Source: a virus. Taken from it: 37,231 nucleotides of DNA. Made by a program: the position numbers and the translations under genes. Location: positions 1-37,231 of IMG/VR virus record IMGVR_UViG_3300046171_000002; one strand, given 5' to 3'. Numbering within the stretch: position 1 is the first letter of the stretch; every line of letters begins with the position of its first letter. The notes under the pieces were generated by a model, which did no database searches, had not been told where the DNA came from, and saw only the letters and a program-made list of their open reading frames with translations. Shown in pieces: positions 7,946 through 16,779 of this stretch.

Positions 7946-8229
7946 TGGCGAAAGAAAAAGATTCGCGTCTCCAACGTGCTGGAGTCAGCGGTTACAACAA
8001 ACCTAAACGTACACCCAACCACCCTACTAAATCTCATGTGGTGGTAGCTAAGGAAGGTGATAAAGTAAAGACCATCAGGTATGGTCAACAAGGAGTTAAG
8101 GGTGCAGGCAAGTCACCTAAGACAGCTTCTGAAAAAGCAAGGCGTAAGTCTTTCAAAGCAAGACACGCTAAGAATATAGCCAAGGGCAAGATGTCTGCGG
8201 CATATTGGGCTAATAAATCTAAGTGGTAG
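7945..8229 (+). CDS. Conserved basic phage protein
   Basis: A 94-residue basic protein with the block GYNKPKRTPNHPTKSHVVVA near residues 16-35 and KSFKARHAKNIAKGKMSAAY near the end. I recall similar proteins in many marine phages, usually near structural genes, with no known function. It overlaps the previous gene by one base. Nucleic acid binding or a virion role is inferred from charge and neighbourhood. Confidence 0.75.
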   Translation: MAKEKDSRLQRAGVSGYNKPKRTPNHPTKSHVVVAKEGDKVKTIRYGQQGVKGAGKSPKTASEKARRKSFKARHAKNIAKGKMSAAYWANKSKW

Positions 8230-8242
8230 TAAGGAGAATACT

Positions 8243-8341
8243 ATGCCAATGGTAGGTGGAAAGAAGTACAGCTATACCCCTAAAGGTAAAGCAGCAGCAG
8301 CTAAAGCTAAAAAACGCATGGCTAAAAAGAAGAAGAAGTAA
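8243..8341 (+). CDS. Lys/Ala-rich 32-residue peptide
   Basis: A very short frame with a good AAGGAG ribosome site seven bases before the ATG at 8243. The product begins MPMVGGKKYSYTPKGK and ends in a run of Lys. Peptides of this kind are common next to structural genes in marine phages. Supported by the strong ribosome site and exact fit between neighbours. Confidence 0.6.
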   Translation: MPMVGGKKYSYTPKGKAAAAKAKKRMAKKKKK

Positions 8342-8343
8342 CA

Positions 8344-8799
8344 ATGATAGCAGAGATAAGTGCAATTGTCGCTGGTGTTAACGCTGCAACATCTGCTATT
8401 AAGCGGGTAGCGGAGACAACCAATGACATCTCAAGTATCTCTGGTTTCCTATCGTCCCTTGGTGGTGCAGAGGTTGAACTAGCAAGAGCGCAGAATGAAG
8501 GTAAGCTATCTGAAGCAGATGCTGTCAAAGCTGCACTAGCCAAGAAACAAATACAAGAGACTATGAAGGAGATTAAAGATCTCTTTACAGTCAGTGGTAA
8601 CGGGCAGCTATACAACGAAGCTATGGCTGCTATGGCTGAAGCAAGGAAGGCTAAACAACTAGAGTTAGCTAGGAAGGCAGCAGCTAAGAAACAATTTTGG
8701 AAGGAGGTTAAACAGTACTCAGCTATCTTTAGCGTTGTAGTTATACTACTACCTATGATACTTGCACTTTTAATTAACTTTTTATTAAAAAACACTTGA
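8344..8799 (+). CDS. Membrane-anchored protein of unknown function
   Basis: A 151-residue protein with an Ala-rich helical body and a single membrane segment near the C-terminus (about residues 126-147, FSVVVILLPMILALLINFLL). Its stop codon TGA lies inside the -35 box of the next promoter (8796-8801). Candidates are a lysis accessory protein or a virion membrane component; neither is supported by a motif. Confidence 0.65.
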   Translation: MIAEISAIVAGVNAATSAIKRVAETTNDISSISGFLSSLGGAEVELARAQNEGKLSEADAVKAALAKKQIQETMKEIKDLFTVSGNGQLYNEAMAAMAEARKAKQLELARKAAAKKQFWKEVKQYSAIFSVVVILLPMILALLINFLLKNT

Positions 8800-8824
8800 C
8801 AAATACAAAAAAGTATGCTATAAT
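8796..8824 (+). promoter_or_regulatory. Second consensus sigma70-type promoter (capsid block)
   Basis: TTGACA at 8796-8801 and TATAAT at 8819-8824 with a 17-base spacer and extended -10 TG, matching the promoter at 356-384. Context CTTGACAAAT and TATGCTATAATA, and the leader end AAGGTAAAATACTT before ATG, are shared too. It sits after the stop of the membrane protein and should raise transcription of scaffold and capsid. Confidence 0.9.
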
Positions 8825-8875
8825 AGATAGGTACTTTACGTACATTCAGTATTCTTTAACAAAGGTAAAATACTT

Positions 8876-9139
8876 ATGACTCAAGAGTTAGAAACATATT
8901 TTAACAATTACTTTTCAATGTTTCGTTCAGAAGGCTGGAAACAGCTAATCTCTGACTTACAAGGTAATGTTGGACAAATCAACTCAGTAGAGATGACTAC
9001 GGATAACGATAACTTGAACTTCCGTAAGGGACAGTTAGCTATCCTAGCAACCATACTTAATCTTGAAACACAGATTGACAATGCTCAATCACAAGCAGAA
9101 TCAGAAGACTCTGAGGAAGCTGTAGATGAGGTTGTTTGA
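8876..9139 (+). CDS. Small acidic protein upstream of the scaffold
   Basis: An 87-residue protein directly downstream of the second promoter, with an aromatic N-terminus (LETYFNNYFSMF, then EGWKQLI) and an acidic Glu/Asp tail. I recall similar proteins at this place in other marine podovirus genomes but no function is known. It overlaps the zinc-ribbon gene by 14 bases. Confidence 0.7.
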   Translation: MTQELETYFNNYFSMFRSEGWKQLISDLQGNVGQINSVEMTTDNDNLNFRKGQLAILATILNLETQIDNAQSQAESEDSEEAVDEVV

Positions 9140-9350
9140 TTTTAGATGCCCTTGCGGTAAACTGTTTGAAGATTTAGTTAAGTCTGATGTCACAACTTCT
9201 AGGTGCAGTTGTGGCTTGGACGCTAAACGTGTTATCTCCCCGGTGAGATCTAATCTTGAAGGTATCAGTGGAGACTTCCCTGATGCACATGACAGATGGG
9301 TTAAGCGTAGGGAACAGCACATGGCACATGAGCGAAGGCAAACCTCATAG
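9126..9350 (+). CDS. FmdB-like zinc-ribbon protein
   Basis: A 74-residue protein with CxC near residues 8-10 (RCPCGKLFE) and a second pair CSCG near residues 28-30, the pattern of the short FmdB-type zinc ribbon. The rest is basic and holds an RRxQHMAHERR-like tail. GAGGAAG lies before the ATG inside the upstream gene. Role in phage is unknown; protein or nucleic acid contact is inferred. Confidence 0.7.
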   Translation: MRLFDFRCPCGKLFEDLVKSDVTTSRCSCGLDAKRVISPVRSNLEGISGDFPDAHDRWVKRREQHMAHERRQTS

Positions 9351-9399
9351 AGAACCTTCATAATAAAAACCTCCACAATACTAAGGTACGGAGTTAATA

Positions 9400-10188
9400 A
9401 TGGCTAAGATTATTGAACCTGAGCGTCAGGATAATCAAGAAGATAACGAACAGCAACTAGAGATGTTTGCACAACCAGAGGAACAACAGGCAACCCCTGA
9501 ACCACAGGAACCTGAGATACCTGATAAGTACAAAGGCAAGACTGCTGAAGAGCTTGTACAGATGCACCAAGAAGCTGAGAAGCTATTGGGCCGACAGAGT
9601 TCTGAAGTAGGTGAGCTACGTAAGGTTGTTGATACGTATATCCAGACACAACTCACAGAAGATACGCAACAAGCACCCCAACAAGACGAAGAAGTAGATT
9701 GGTTTACAGACCCTGATAAGGCTGTAGACAGGGCTATTCAGAACCATCCTAAGATTAAGGAAGCTGAAGCCGTAACGCAACAGTATCGTGCAAGCACTGC
9801 ACTATCAGAGCTACAACGTAAGCACCCTGATATGCAACAGATTTTGCAGGATACTAACTTTGCTGAATGGATTAAGGCATCTAATGTTAGGACTAAGCTG
9901 TTTGTAGCAGCAGACCAGCAGTACGACAGTGAAGCCGCTGATGAGCTATTTAGCTTGTGGAAAGAGCGACAGAACATTGTACAGCAGACTGCCGCTGTAG
10001 AGGAGCAATCCCGTAAGCAAGCAGTTAAGGCAGCATCCACAGGCAATGCCCGTGGTAGCAATGAGTCAGCACCTAAGAAGATCTACCGACGCGCAGACAT
10101 TATTAACCTTATGAGAACCGACCCTGATCGCTATGCTGCTCTACAACCAGAGATTATGAAGGCATACGAAGAAAAACGGGTCAGATAG
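9400..10188 (+). CDS. Capsid assembly scaffolding protein
   Basis: A 262-residue acidic protein immediately before the major capsid gene. It has a Gln/Glu/Pro-rich disordered N-terminus (to about residue 45), then PDKYKGKTAEELVQMHQEAE and LGRQSSEVGELRKVVD, as in podovirus scaffolds, a long helical middle, and a short basic C-terminus as expected for binding the coat protein. It would act transiently inside the procapsid. Confidence 0.85.
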   Translation: MAKIIEPERQDNQEDNEQQLEMFAQPEEQQATPEPQEPEIPDKYKGKTAEELVQMHQEAEKLLGRQSSEVGELRKVVDTYIQTQLTEDTQQAPQQDEEVDWFTDPDKAVDRAIQNHPKIKEAEAVTQQYRASTALSELQRKHPDMQQILQDTNFAEWIKASNVRTKLFVAADQQYDSEAADELFSLWKERQNIVQQTAAVEEQSRKQAVKAASTGNARGSNESAPKKIYRRADIINLMRTDPDRYAALQPEIMKAYEEKRVR

Positions 10189-10210
10189 TATATCTTAGGA
10201 GATATTTATT

Positions 10211-11176
10211 ATGACTGATTCCACATATCCCGCAACTGGCGGGTTTGTTGACAACACTAGCGCAGCTACTTTCATTCCAGAAATCTGGAGTGATGAGATT
10301 ATTGCGGCCTACCAGAAGAACCTCGTATTGGCAAACCTTGTCAAGAAGATGTCTATGGCTGGCAAGAAGGGTGATACCATCCATGTGCCTAAGCCTGTCC
10401 GTGGTGACGCTCACGCTAAAGCTGAGAACACCGCTGTAACGGTTCAGAACGCTACGGAAGGTGAAGTGCAGATCTCTATTGACAAGCACTTTGAATACTC
10501 ACGTCTGATTGAAGACATTACGGACGTACAGGCTCTTAGCTCACTACGTCAGTTCTACACGGAAGATGCTGGCTACGCTTTGGCGAAGCAAGTTGACACC
10601 GACCTACACAGCTTGGCTACTGGCCTTGGTTCTGCTGGTACGTCTTCTACGACTTACCTCAACAATGGTGGTACGTTCTTCGCAGACGCTACCAACGGTC
10701 TGTCTACCTACACGGCTGACACTGTAACCACTGCTGATGTATTCACTGACGCTGCATTCCGTGGCATCATTCAGAAGCTAGACGATGCTGATGTTCCTAT
10801 GGAAAATCGTTGCTTTGTCATTCCTCCTTCAGTTCGCAACACCATCATGGGTATTGATCGTTACGTAAGCTCTGACTTCGTAAACAACGGTCAGGTTCCC
10901 GGTGGTCAGATTGGTCAACTGTACGGCATTGACGTATATGTTAGCACCAACTGCCCTGTTGTTGAAGCTGCTGGCGACAACTCTGCTTCCTCTGTAGACT
11001 CTTTGGGCGCGCTGTTGTTCCAGAAGGATGCAATTGTAATGGCTGAACAACTGGGAGTTCGTTCTCAGACTCAGTACAAGCAAGAGTTCCTTGCTAACCT
11101 GTTCACCTCAGATACTCTGTACGGCGTAAACGTACTGCGTCCTGAGTCAGGTTTGACCTTGGTTGTTCCTAAGTAA
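10211..11176 (+). CDS. Major capsid protein
   Basis: A 321-residue protein following the scaffold and closed by a strong terminator. Features fit an HK97-fold coat protein of the podovirus type: N-terminus with FIPEIWSDEIIAAYQKNLVL (residues 23-42), GDTIHVPKP near 56, an E-rich loop, and a C-terminal domain with NTIMGIDRYVSSDF and GIDVYVSTNCP. A TAGGAGA ribosome site lies nine bases before the ATG. Confidence 0.9.
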   Translation: MTDSTYPATGGFVDNTSAATFIPEIWSDEIIAAYQKNLVLANLVKKMSMAGKKGDTIHVPKPVRGDAHAKAENTAVTVQNATEGEVQISIDKHFEYSRLIEDITDVQALSSLRQFYTEDAGYALAKQVDTDLHSLATGLGSAGTSSTTYLNNGGTFFADATNGLSTYTADTVTTADVFTDAAFRGIIQKLDDADVPMENRCFVIPPSVRNTIMGIDRYVSSDFVNNGQVPGGQIGQLYGIDVYVSTNCPVVEAAGDNSASSVDSLGALLFQKDAIVMAEQLGVRSQTQYKQEFLANLFTSDTLYGVNVLRPESGLTLVVPK

Positions 11177-11185
11177 CAATCATTT

Positions 11186-11228
11186 AGCTGGGGGCTGCGC
11201 TGCAGTGGCCCCTTAGCTTTATCTTTAA
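11186..11228 (+). terminator. Rho-independent terminator after the capsid gene
   Basis: An imperfect stem AGCTGGGGGC (11186-11195) pairs with GGCCCCTTAGCT (11207-11218), followed by a T-rich tail TTTATCTTT. It lies ten bases after the capsid stop and before the holin gene, so it would set high capsid expression against lower expression downstream. Confidence 0.8.
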
Positions 11229-11238
11229 GGAGTGTAAC

Positions 11239-11583
11239 ATGTGGCAAGCGTTGATTGGCCCTGTAGCAAACTTAGCTGGTACTTTCCTTAAAAATAAAGC
11301 TGCTGAGAAGCAAGCTGTCCATGAGTCCAAGATGCGTAAGATTAATGCTGACGCAGACTGGGAAACTCAACAAGCCGCTGCATCACAGTCCTCATGGAAG
11401 GATGAGTGGTTTGCAGTTATTTTGAGTTTGCCTTTAATTGGAGCCTTCATTCCTAGTATGGTTCCCTACGTACAAGAAGGGTTTTCCGTATTGTCTACTA
11501 TGCCTGACTACTACAAAGCATTTTTAGGTGGCGCTATAGCTGCCAGCTTTGGTATCAAAACTTTGTCTCACTGGGGTAAATAG
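11239..11583 (+). CDS. Probable holin (gene-transfer-agent 3TM type)
   Basis: A 114-residue membrane protein preceded by AAGGAG. It has an amphipathic N-terminal helix, then WKDEWFAVILSLPLIGAFIP (about residues 52-71), and a third segment with FLGGAIAASFGIKTLS near the end. The WKDEW followed by two hydrophobic helices resembles the Holin_3TM family described from gene transfer agents. It would release the M15 enzyme encoded at 834-1187. It overlaps the next start by one base. Confidence 0.7.
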   Translation: MWQALIGPVANLAGTFLKNKAAEKQAVHESKMRKINADADWETQQAAASQSSWKDEWFAVILSLPLIGAFIPSMVPYVQEGFSVLSTMPDYYKAFLGGAIAASFGIKTLSHWGK

Positions 11584-14500
11584 TGTTTCAGATATCAGTA
11601 CCTACAGGACTTTTTAGTCAAACACCTGACGGGTTTTACACTAGAGGCGGCACTGAGTTTAATCTTCCTAGTTTGGAGCAGGTAGAAGAAGACAGACGTA
11701 CTCGTGAACAACAAGCAAGAGAAAAAGCCCCTGAAGCACTATCTGATTACTTTGACGTTTTAAAAAGTGCATCGTCTGATTACTCTACTTACACAGGTCA
11801 TGATGCCAGAAGGGAGTCTGAACGTCTATTTCAAGAAGACTTAATAACTACTCTTAGTAAAAGCGATGCGTCTAATTTACTTAGACCTCTTTCTTACGAT
11901 TTGTCGGATGTTGATGTAGGTGAGTTTACATTTGATAAAACTCTTGAAGACTTTAGGGGGCCAGAAGGAAACTGGCTTTATGGTGATATATCTAATGAAA
12001 ACTTAAAGGCTTTTCAAGAAGAACTATTGCCTGTTATGGCTAAAGCAGTAGCCAAAGAACAGTTAGATACTCAGGGCAAAGGTGAAAGAATAGGTGCTTA
12101 TGTTGGCATACCTTGGTCAGAGGCTCTTACAGGAGCAATTGTAAATAATCCTGAAGTCCAACAAATATATCAAAAGTATGGTGTAAGCCCCACACGGACA
12201 GATAAAGAAGGATCTCAATATCTTTACGATCCTTTTTCATTTCAAGAAATAAGAACTTTAGACCTTAGTAGTGATTGGCGTGATACTGCAAGAGGTATTG
12301 GCCTTTCTTTAGCTGGAGGCGCTTTACTTGGGCCATTAGCAGGAAGCCTAACAAGTAGTTTAGGAGTTCCAGCGGCACTACAGCCTGCTCTTACAGGCGC
12401 TTTAACATCAGCGGCGATGGGTGGTGATCCTCTTACAGGGGCGCTTACAGGTGGCTTAGGTGGCTTTGCAGATCCTATTATAGCTGGAGCAGACTTAGGT
12501 ACTTTAGGTACTGCTGGTGCTAGAGGAGTTAGCTCTGCTGCTATTGCAGAAATAACTGGTGGTGATCCACTGACAGCAGGTTTACTTTCTGCTGGTACAT
12601 CTCTTGGCAAAGGTGTATTAGAGGACATAAAAGAAGATCGTTTAGCAGAGTTTAGAGAAGATGTAGGAGCTATTGAAGTTCCTGAGTTACCTGAGTTTGA
12701 CGTAGGTGCTGGTTCAGGAGACTTACCTTTCGATGTTGACTTAGAGTCAGCAGTAAAAGATGCAGCTTTTAGAGCAGAAGTAGCCGGTATCACAGTACCG
12801 GAAATACCAGAGTTTGATGTTGGTGCAGGCTCAGGAGATTTACCTTTTGATGTATCTCCTTTAGCTCCTGCGTTTCCTTCTATGGAGTCAAGTCTTGACC
12901 TTGAAGCTCTACCTACTGGAACTACAGTACCTTTAGAGCCTACTTATGTAGGTCAAGAAGGTTTTACTAGGGCTACAGAAGATTTACATAGGCAAGAAGA
13001 TAGTCTTAAAGCAGAAATAAAACGTCTTGAAGCAATAACTACGCCTAGAGGAGCTTCAGTTAGACGAGACAACATAGCTTCTTTAAGAGAAGAATTATCT
13101 GGTGTGCAAGACACTCTAGCCAAAATATTCGGCACAGATACTGATGTAACTACTGTTGATTTAACAGAGCCTACGCCTATAGCAGACGACATACTACAGG
13201 TTCCTCCTAGAGAAACAGTACGGCCTGAGTTATCAGTAGAGCCTCCCGCACCTGATGTAGATTTAACACCTCCAGAGTTTACTCCTCCTGTTATTACACA
13301 GGATCTACCAGAGTTTGTTCCACCTACTATAGACATAGCTCCTCCAGTTATACAACCTGAACCTATACGTATACCTACTCCTGTTGCAGGTGGTGGCGGT
13401 GGAGCCGCAGCAGGAGGCCCAGTTACAAGCGGATTATTGACAAGTGGTAGTGTAACTAATGCTTTACTTACAGGAAACTTTAGTGATTTAGGGGCACCAG
13501 CACCAACACCAGCACCAGAACCTGCTCCTGCTCCTGCACCTATTCCTCAGCCTGCTCCAGAACCTGCTGCACCAGTACCAACACCAACACCGGCTCCAGC
13601 ACCTACACCAGAGCCTACACCAGAGCCTATAGGTGTAGAGCCTCCTGTAGAAGTTTCAGAGCCTTCACCGGAGCCTGTAGAAGCCGCAGAGCCTACAAAT
13701 ATATTTACAGACACTACAGATGTTTTTGCAGACACTACACAGCCTGTAGACACTGTAGAGCCTGTAGACAGCACACCTTTTGGTGAAGGAGACCTTGCTA
13801 CTGCTAGAGAAGAAGGTTTAGCTGAAGGTCAGGAAGGATTAGCTGAAGCAATACAAAGATCTAATGAGCTTACAGAAACTCTTGAGTCTACAAAAGCAGA
13901 CTTAGCAGAGCAACGTGATGTAACTCAGGCACTACAGACAGACATTGATGGTCTGAATGAAGCAGTTACTGGATTGACAGGTACTGTAAATAGTTTAGAA
14001 GGGAAACTAAGCGAGGCTCAAGAAGCTAGAGAAGCTGCTGTACAACAAGGCAATCAAAAACTTGCTGAATCTATAACTAAATATGAAGGTTTATTAGAGC
14101 AACAGATATCAAGCTCTAAAAAAATCTTAGCTGATGCTATAGAAGCTGGAGATACTAAAGTAGATGAAGCTGTAGCTGCGGGTAAAGCTGCTGTAGATGA
14201 AGCAGTAGCAGCAGGTAAAGCTCTTGGTGAAGCTAAGTACGGTGAAGGGTTAGGCACAGGCAGAGGCCAAGGTGCAGGGGCTGGCATAGGTCTAGGCTTA
14301 GGTGTAGGTCTTCTTAGTCAAATGTTGGGTGGAGATACTACGTATACTCCTAAAGACTTTGAAGACTATAAGTTTAGAAAAACATATCAAAGCCCTGAGT
14401 TATTGGAAAGAACACTTCCTTTACAAGGTTATCAAGCTCCTCAGTATTCACAACAAGACTATGCTCAAACAATAGCAAATGAGATACGCAACCTTACAAG

Positions 14501-14609
14501 TTTCCCAACACTGGACAAAACACAGGTACAAAAAAGACTAGGTTTGTTTGATGATTCTTTATTACAACAAGCAGTTATGCAAAATTTATATGGAGCAGGC
14601 GGTAGATGA
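11583..14609 (+). CDS. Large multi-domain virion protein (unknown role)
   Basis: A 1008-residue protein with a GTG start overlapping the holin stop (TAGTG). Domains in order: a globular N-terminal part to about 215; a Gly/Ala-rich hydrophobic segment (about 238-335) that could insert in membrane; two near-identical copies of VPE(L/I)PEFDVGAGSGDLPFDV at residues 365-385 and 404-424; a Pro/Thr/Ala-rich linker (about 637-705); a long coiled coil (about 745-875); another Gly-rich hydrophobic stretch (about 895-915); and a C-terminal part with aromatic residues. Size and mix suggest an internal or ejection protein. I do not recognise the family. Confidence 0.65.
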   Translation: MFQISVPTGLFSQTPDGFYTRGGTEFNLPSLEQVEEDRRTREQQAREKAPEALSDYFDVLKSASSDYSTYTGHDARRESERLFQEDLITTLSKSDASNLLRPLSYDLSDVDVGEFTFDKTLEDFRGPEGNWLYGDISNENLKAFQEELLPVMAKAVAKEQLDTQGKGERIGAYVGIPWSEALTGAIVNNPEVQQIYQKYGVSPTRTDKEGSQYLYDPFSFQEIRTLDLSSDWRDTARGIGLSLAGGALLGPLAGSLTSSLGVPAALQPALTGALTSAAMGGDPLTGALTGGLGGFADPIIAGADLGTLGTAGARGVSSAAIAEITGGDPLTAGLLSAGTSLGKGVLEDIKEDRLAEFREDVGAIEVPELPEFDVGAGSGDLPFDVDLESAVKDAAFRAEVAGITVPEIPEFDVGAGSGDLPFDVSPLAPAFPSMESSLDLEALPTGTTVPLEPTYVGQEGFTRATEDLHRQEDSLKAEIKRLEAITTPRGASVRRDNIASLREELSGVQDTLAKIFGTDTDVTTVDLTEPTPIADDILQVPPRETVRPELSVEPPAPDVDLTPPEFTPPVITQDLPEFVPPTIDIAPPVIQPEPIRIPTPVAGGGGGAAAGGPVTSGLLTSGSVTNALLTGNFSDLGAPAPTPAPEPAPAPAPIPQPAPEPAAPVPTPTPAPAPTPEPTPEPIGVEPPVEVSEPSPEPVEAAEPTNIFTDTTDVFADTTQPVDTVEPVDSTPFGEGDLATAREEGLAEGQEGLAEAIQRSNELTETLESTKADLAEQRDVTQALQTDIDGLNEAVTGLTGTVNSLEGKLSEAQEAREAAVQQGNQKLAESITKYEGLLEQQISSSKKILADAIEAGDTKVDEAVAAGKAAVDEAVAAGKALGEAKYGEGLGTGRGQGAGAGIGLGLGVGLLSQMLGGDTTYTPKDFEDYKFRKTYQSPELLERTLPLQGYQAPQYSQQDYAQTIANEIRNLTSFPTLDKTQVQKRLGLFDDSLLQQAVMQNLYGAGGR

Positions 14610-15259
14610 GTACCACATATTTGAACATAGTCAACGAGGTACTGCGTAGGCTACGAGAAGATGAAGTAGCAAGTGTAACACAGACCACTTACAGTAAAAT
14701 GGTAGGTGACTTTGTTAACGATGCCAAGCAAATAGTGGAAGACTCACATGACTGGTCTGCACTACGAACAACTGTTGTAGTTCCTACTGTAGCAGACACT
14801 ACAGAGTACAGCCTAACGAATGCTGGAGAGCGTGTAAAGGTGTACAGTGTCATCAACGACACATCTAACTTTTTTATGCACTATCAAACACCTAACTGGT
14901 TTAATAATGCTTATTACATTTCTGGTGAAGTAACTGGTAGTCCTGACTCATATACCTTTAGTGGTATTGACAGTAACGATGATACTAAAGTAAGAGTATA
15001 TCCTAAACCATCAGGTGTGTTTAGTTTACGTTTTGATTTAATTGCTAGGGAGCCTGAGTTATCTGGAGATGCAGATACTACAGTCTTACCTAAGAATGCT
15101 ATTGTCCACAACGCTGTAGCTTTGTTGGCTAGAGAGCGTGGTGAGACAGGTGGTACTACAGCACAGGATTACTTCTTGATTGCAGATAAACATTTGTCTG
15201 ATGCCATTGCATTGGATGCTTACAAGAACCCTGAAGAATTCATTTACACGGTTCCATAA
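14606..15259 (+). CDS. Head-tail adaptor / tail tube A-like protein
   Basis: A 217-residue protein that begins STTYLNIVNEVLRRLRED and has VNDAKQIVEDSHDWSALRTT near residue 35, followed by a beta-rich middle and a helical ALLARERGETGG segment with a C-terminus ending in P. This is the pattern of T7 gp11-type adaptor proteins that dock to the portal. It overlaps the previous gene by four bases (ATGA) and the next start by one base; the next gene is the nozzle, the usual partner. Confidence 0.75.
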   Translation: MSTTYLNIVNEVLRRLREDEVASVTQTTYSKMVGDFVNDAKQIVEDSHDWSALRTTVVVPTVADTTEYSLTNAGERVKVYSVINDTSNFFMHYQTPNWFNNAYYISGEVTGSPDSYTFSGIDSNDDTKVRVYPKPSGVFSLRFDLIAREPELSGDADTTVLPKNAIVHNAVALLARERGETGGTTAQDYFLIADKHLSDAIALDAYKNPEEFIYTVP

Positions 15260-16779
15260 TGGCTCAAGAAAGACAAAACATTTATATTGCTGCTCCGGGT
15301 TTCAAGGGACTTAATACACAAGACTCCCCTGTTACTCAGGATGCGTCCTTTGCGTCTATTGCTGAGAATATGGTAGTAGACAAGTATGGACGTATTGGTG
15401 CTAGGCAGGGCTTAGATAAGCTCACAAGCAGTGCTACGCCACTAGGGTCTAGCATTGGCATTGAGACTATCTTTGAGTTTGTAGCTAGGGACGGTACTGA
15501 GACTGTCTTCTCTGCTGGTAACAACAAGATCTTTACAGGTACTACTACATTAACTGAAGTAACGCTACCTGTTGGATATAGTATTACTGCTAACAACTGG
15601 AAGATCGTTAGCTTTAACAATGAAGTTTACTTCTTTCAACGGGGTCATGCAGCTATTGAAAGCGTTGCAGGAAGCACAACATTAGTAGAAACAGCAGATA
15701 GCGCACATACAGCACCAGCAGCTAATGAAGCTCTAGCATCCTTTGGTAGACTTTGGGCTGGTGATGTAGCAGGAAATAAATATACGTTGTACTGGTCTGA
15801 CTTACTGGACGGTGACAACTGGCATGGTGGTACTTCAGGCTCACTAGACTTAACTACTGTGTGGCCTACAGGATACGATGAGATTGTAGCCTTAGCAGAG
15901 TTTAACGACTTGTTGGTTATCTTTGGTAAGCGTAGTATTCTATTGTACTCTGGTGCAAGCTCACCGTCCTCAATGGTACTAGCAGACGCTATTACAAACA
16001 TTGGCTGTATTGCTAGAGACAGCGTACAGTCTACAGGTACAGATTTATTCTTCCTGTCTGACACAGGTGTACGTAGCTTAGGCAGAGTTATCCAAGAGAA
16101 GTCTAATCCTATTGGTGACGTATCTAAGAATGTACGTGACGAGATGATGTTCACTGTCAATACACAGACTAACAACATTAAGTCTGTTTACAGTCCAGAG
16201 CATTCTTTCTATCTGCTGTTCTTGCCCACAAGCTCTATTGTTTATTGTTTTGATACAAGAGGTAAACTAGAGGACGGAAGTAATCGTGCCACTACTTGGC
16301 CTAGCACTAAGATCTTGTGTGGTGACAGGGCAGCAGATGGTACTTTGTACTTAGGTAGTATCAAAGGTATCAATAAGTACAGTGGTTACTTAGATGACAC
16401 TAGCACATACACGTTACGTTACTACACTAACCCATTGTCCTTTGGTGACGCTAGTAGACTAAAGATTTTAAAAGAAATTAACTTTACAGTTATTGGTGGT
16501 CAAGGCGCACCAGTAACAGTTAACTGGGGATATGACTACACTGAAGGATACACAAAGCAAGCTGTAACTGTAGCTAACGCTAGTATTGCTGAGTACGGCA
16601 TATCTGAGTACAACGTAAGCACATCAGAATACAGTGCTACAATTATTATTGACACCGCTAAAGCTAAAGCAACTGGATCTGGCAGAGTAGCCACTATTGG
16701 CTTGGACTGTACTATTGATGAAAGATCATTGTCCATCCAAGAAGTAAACATTGAAGCACTTATAGGTAGATTAATCTAA
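15259..16779 (+). CDS. Tail nozzle / tail tube B-like protein
   Basis: A 506-residue beta-rich protein. The N-terminus APGFKGLNTQDSPVTQDASF followed by AENMVVDKYGRIGARQGLDK is typical of podovirus tail stabilisation or nozzle proteins (P22 gp10- or T7 gp12-like), with propeller-type repeats through the middle (LYWSDLLDGDNWHGG, IVALAEFNDLLVIFGKRS). It would extend the adaptor ring and carry the fibres encoded next. Confidence 0.75.
   Translation: MAQERQNIYIAAPGFKGLNTQDSPVTQDASFASIAENMVVDKYGRIGARQGLDKLTSSATPLGSSIGIETIFEFVARDGTETVFSAGNNKIFTGTTTLTEVTLPVGYSITANNWKIVSFNNEVYFFQRGHAAIESVAGSTTLVETADSAHTAPAANEALASFGRLWAGDVAGNKYTLYWSDLLDGDNWHGGTSGSLDLTTVWPTGYDEIVALAEFNDLLVIFGKRSILLYSGASSPSSMVLADAITNIGCIARDSVQSTGTDLFFLSDTGVRSLGRVIQEKSNPIGDVSKNVRDEMMFTVNTQTNNIKSVYSPEHSFYLLFLPTSSIVYCFDTRGKLEDGSNRATTWPSTKILCGDRAADGTLYLGSIKGINKYSGYLDDTSTYTLRYYTNPLSFGDASRLKILKEINFTVIGGQGAPVTVNWGYDYTEGYTKQAVTVANASIAEYGISEYNVSTSEYSATIIIDTAKAKATGSGRVATIGLDCTIDERSLSIQEVNIEALIGRLI

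Noticed and set aside
12242-13336. Long minus-strand open frames opposite the large virion protein (183 and 127 residues)
   Set aside because: They are Ser/Pro/Ala low-complexity shadows of the coding strand, with no ribosome sites and no room in the rightward operon.
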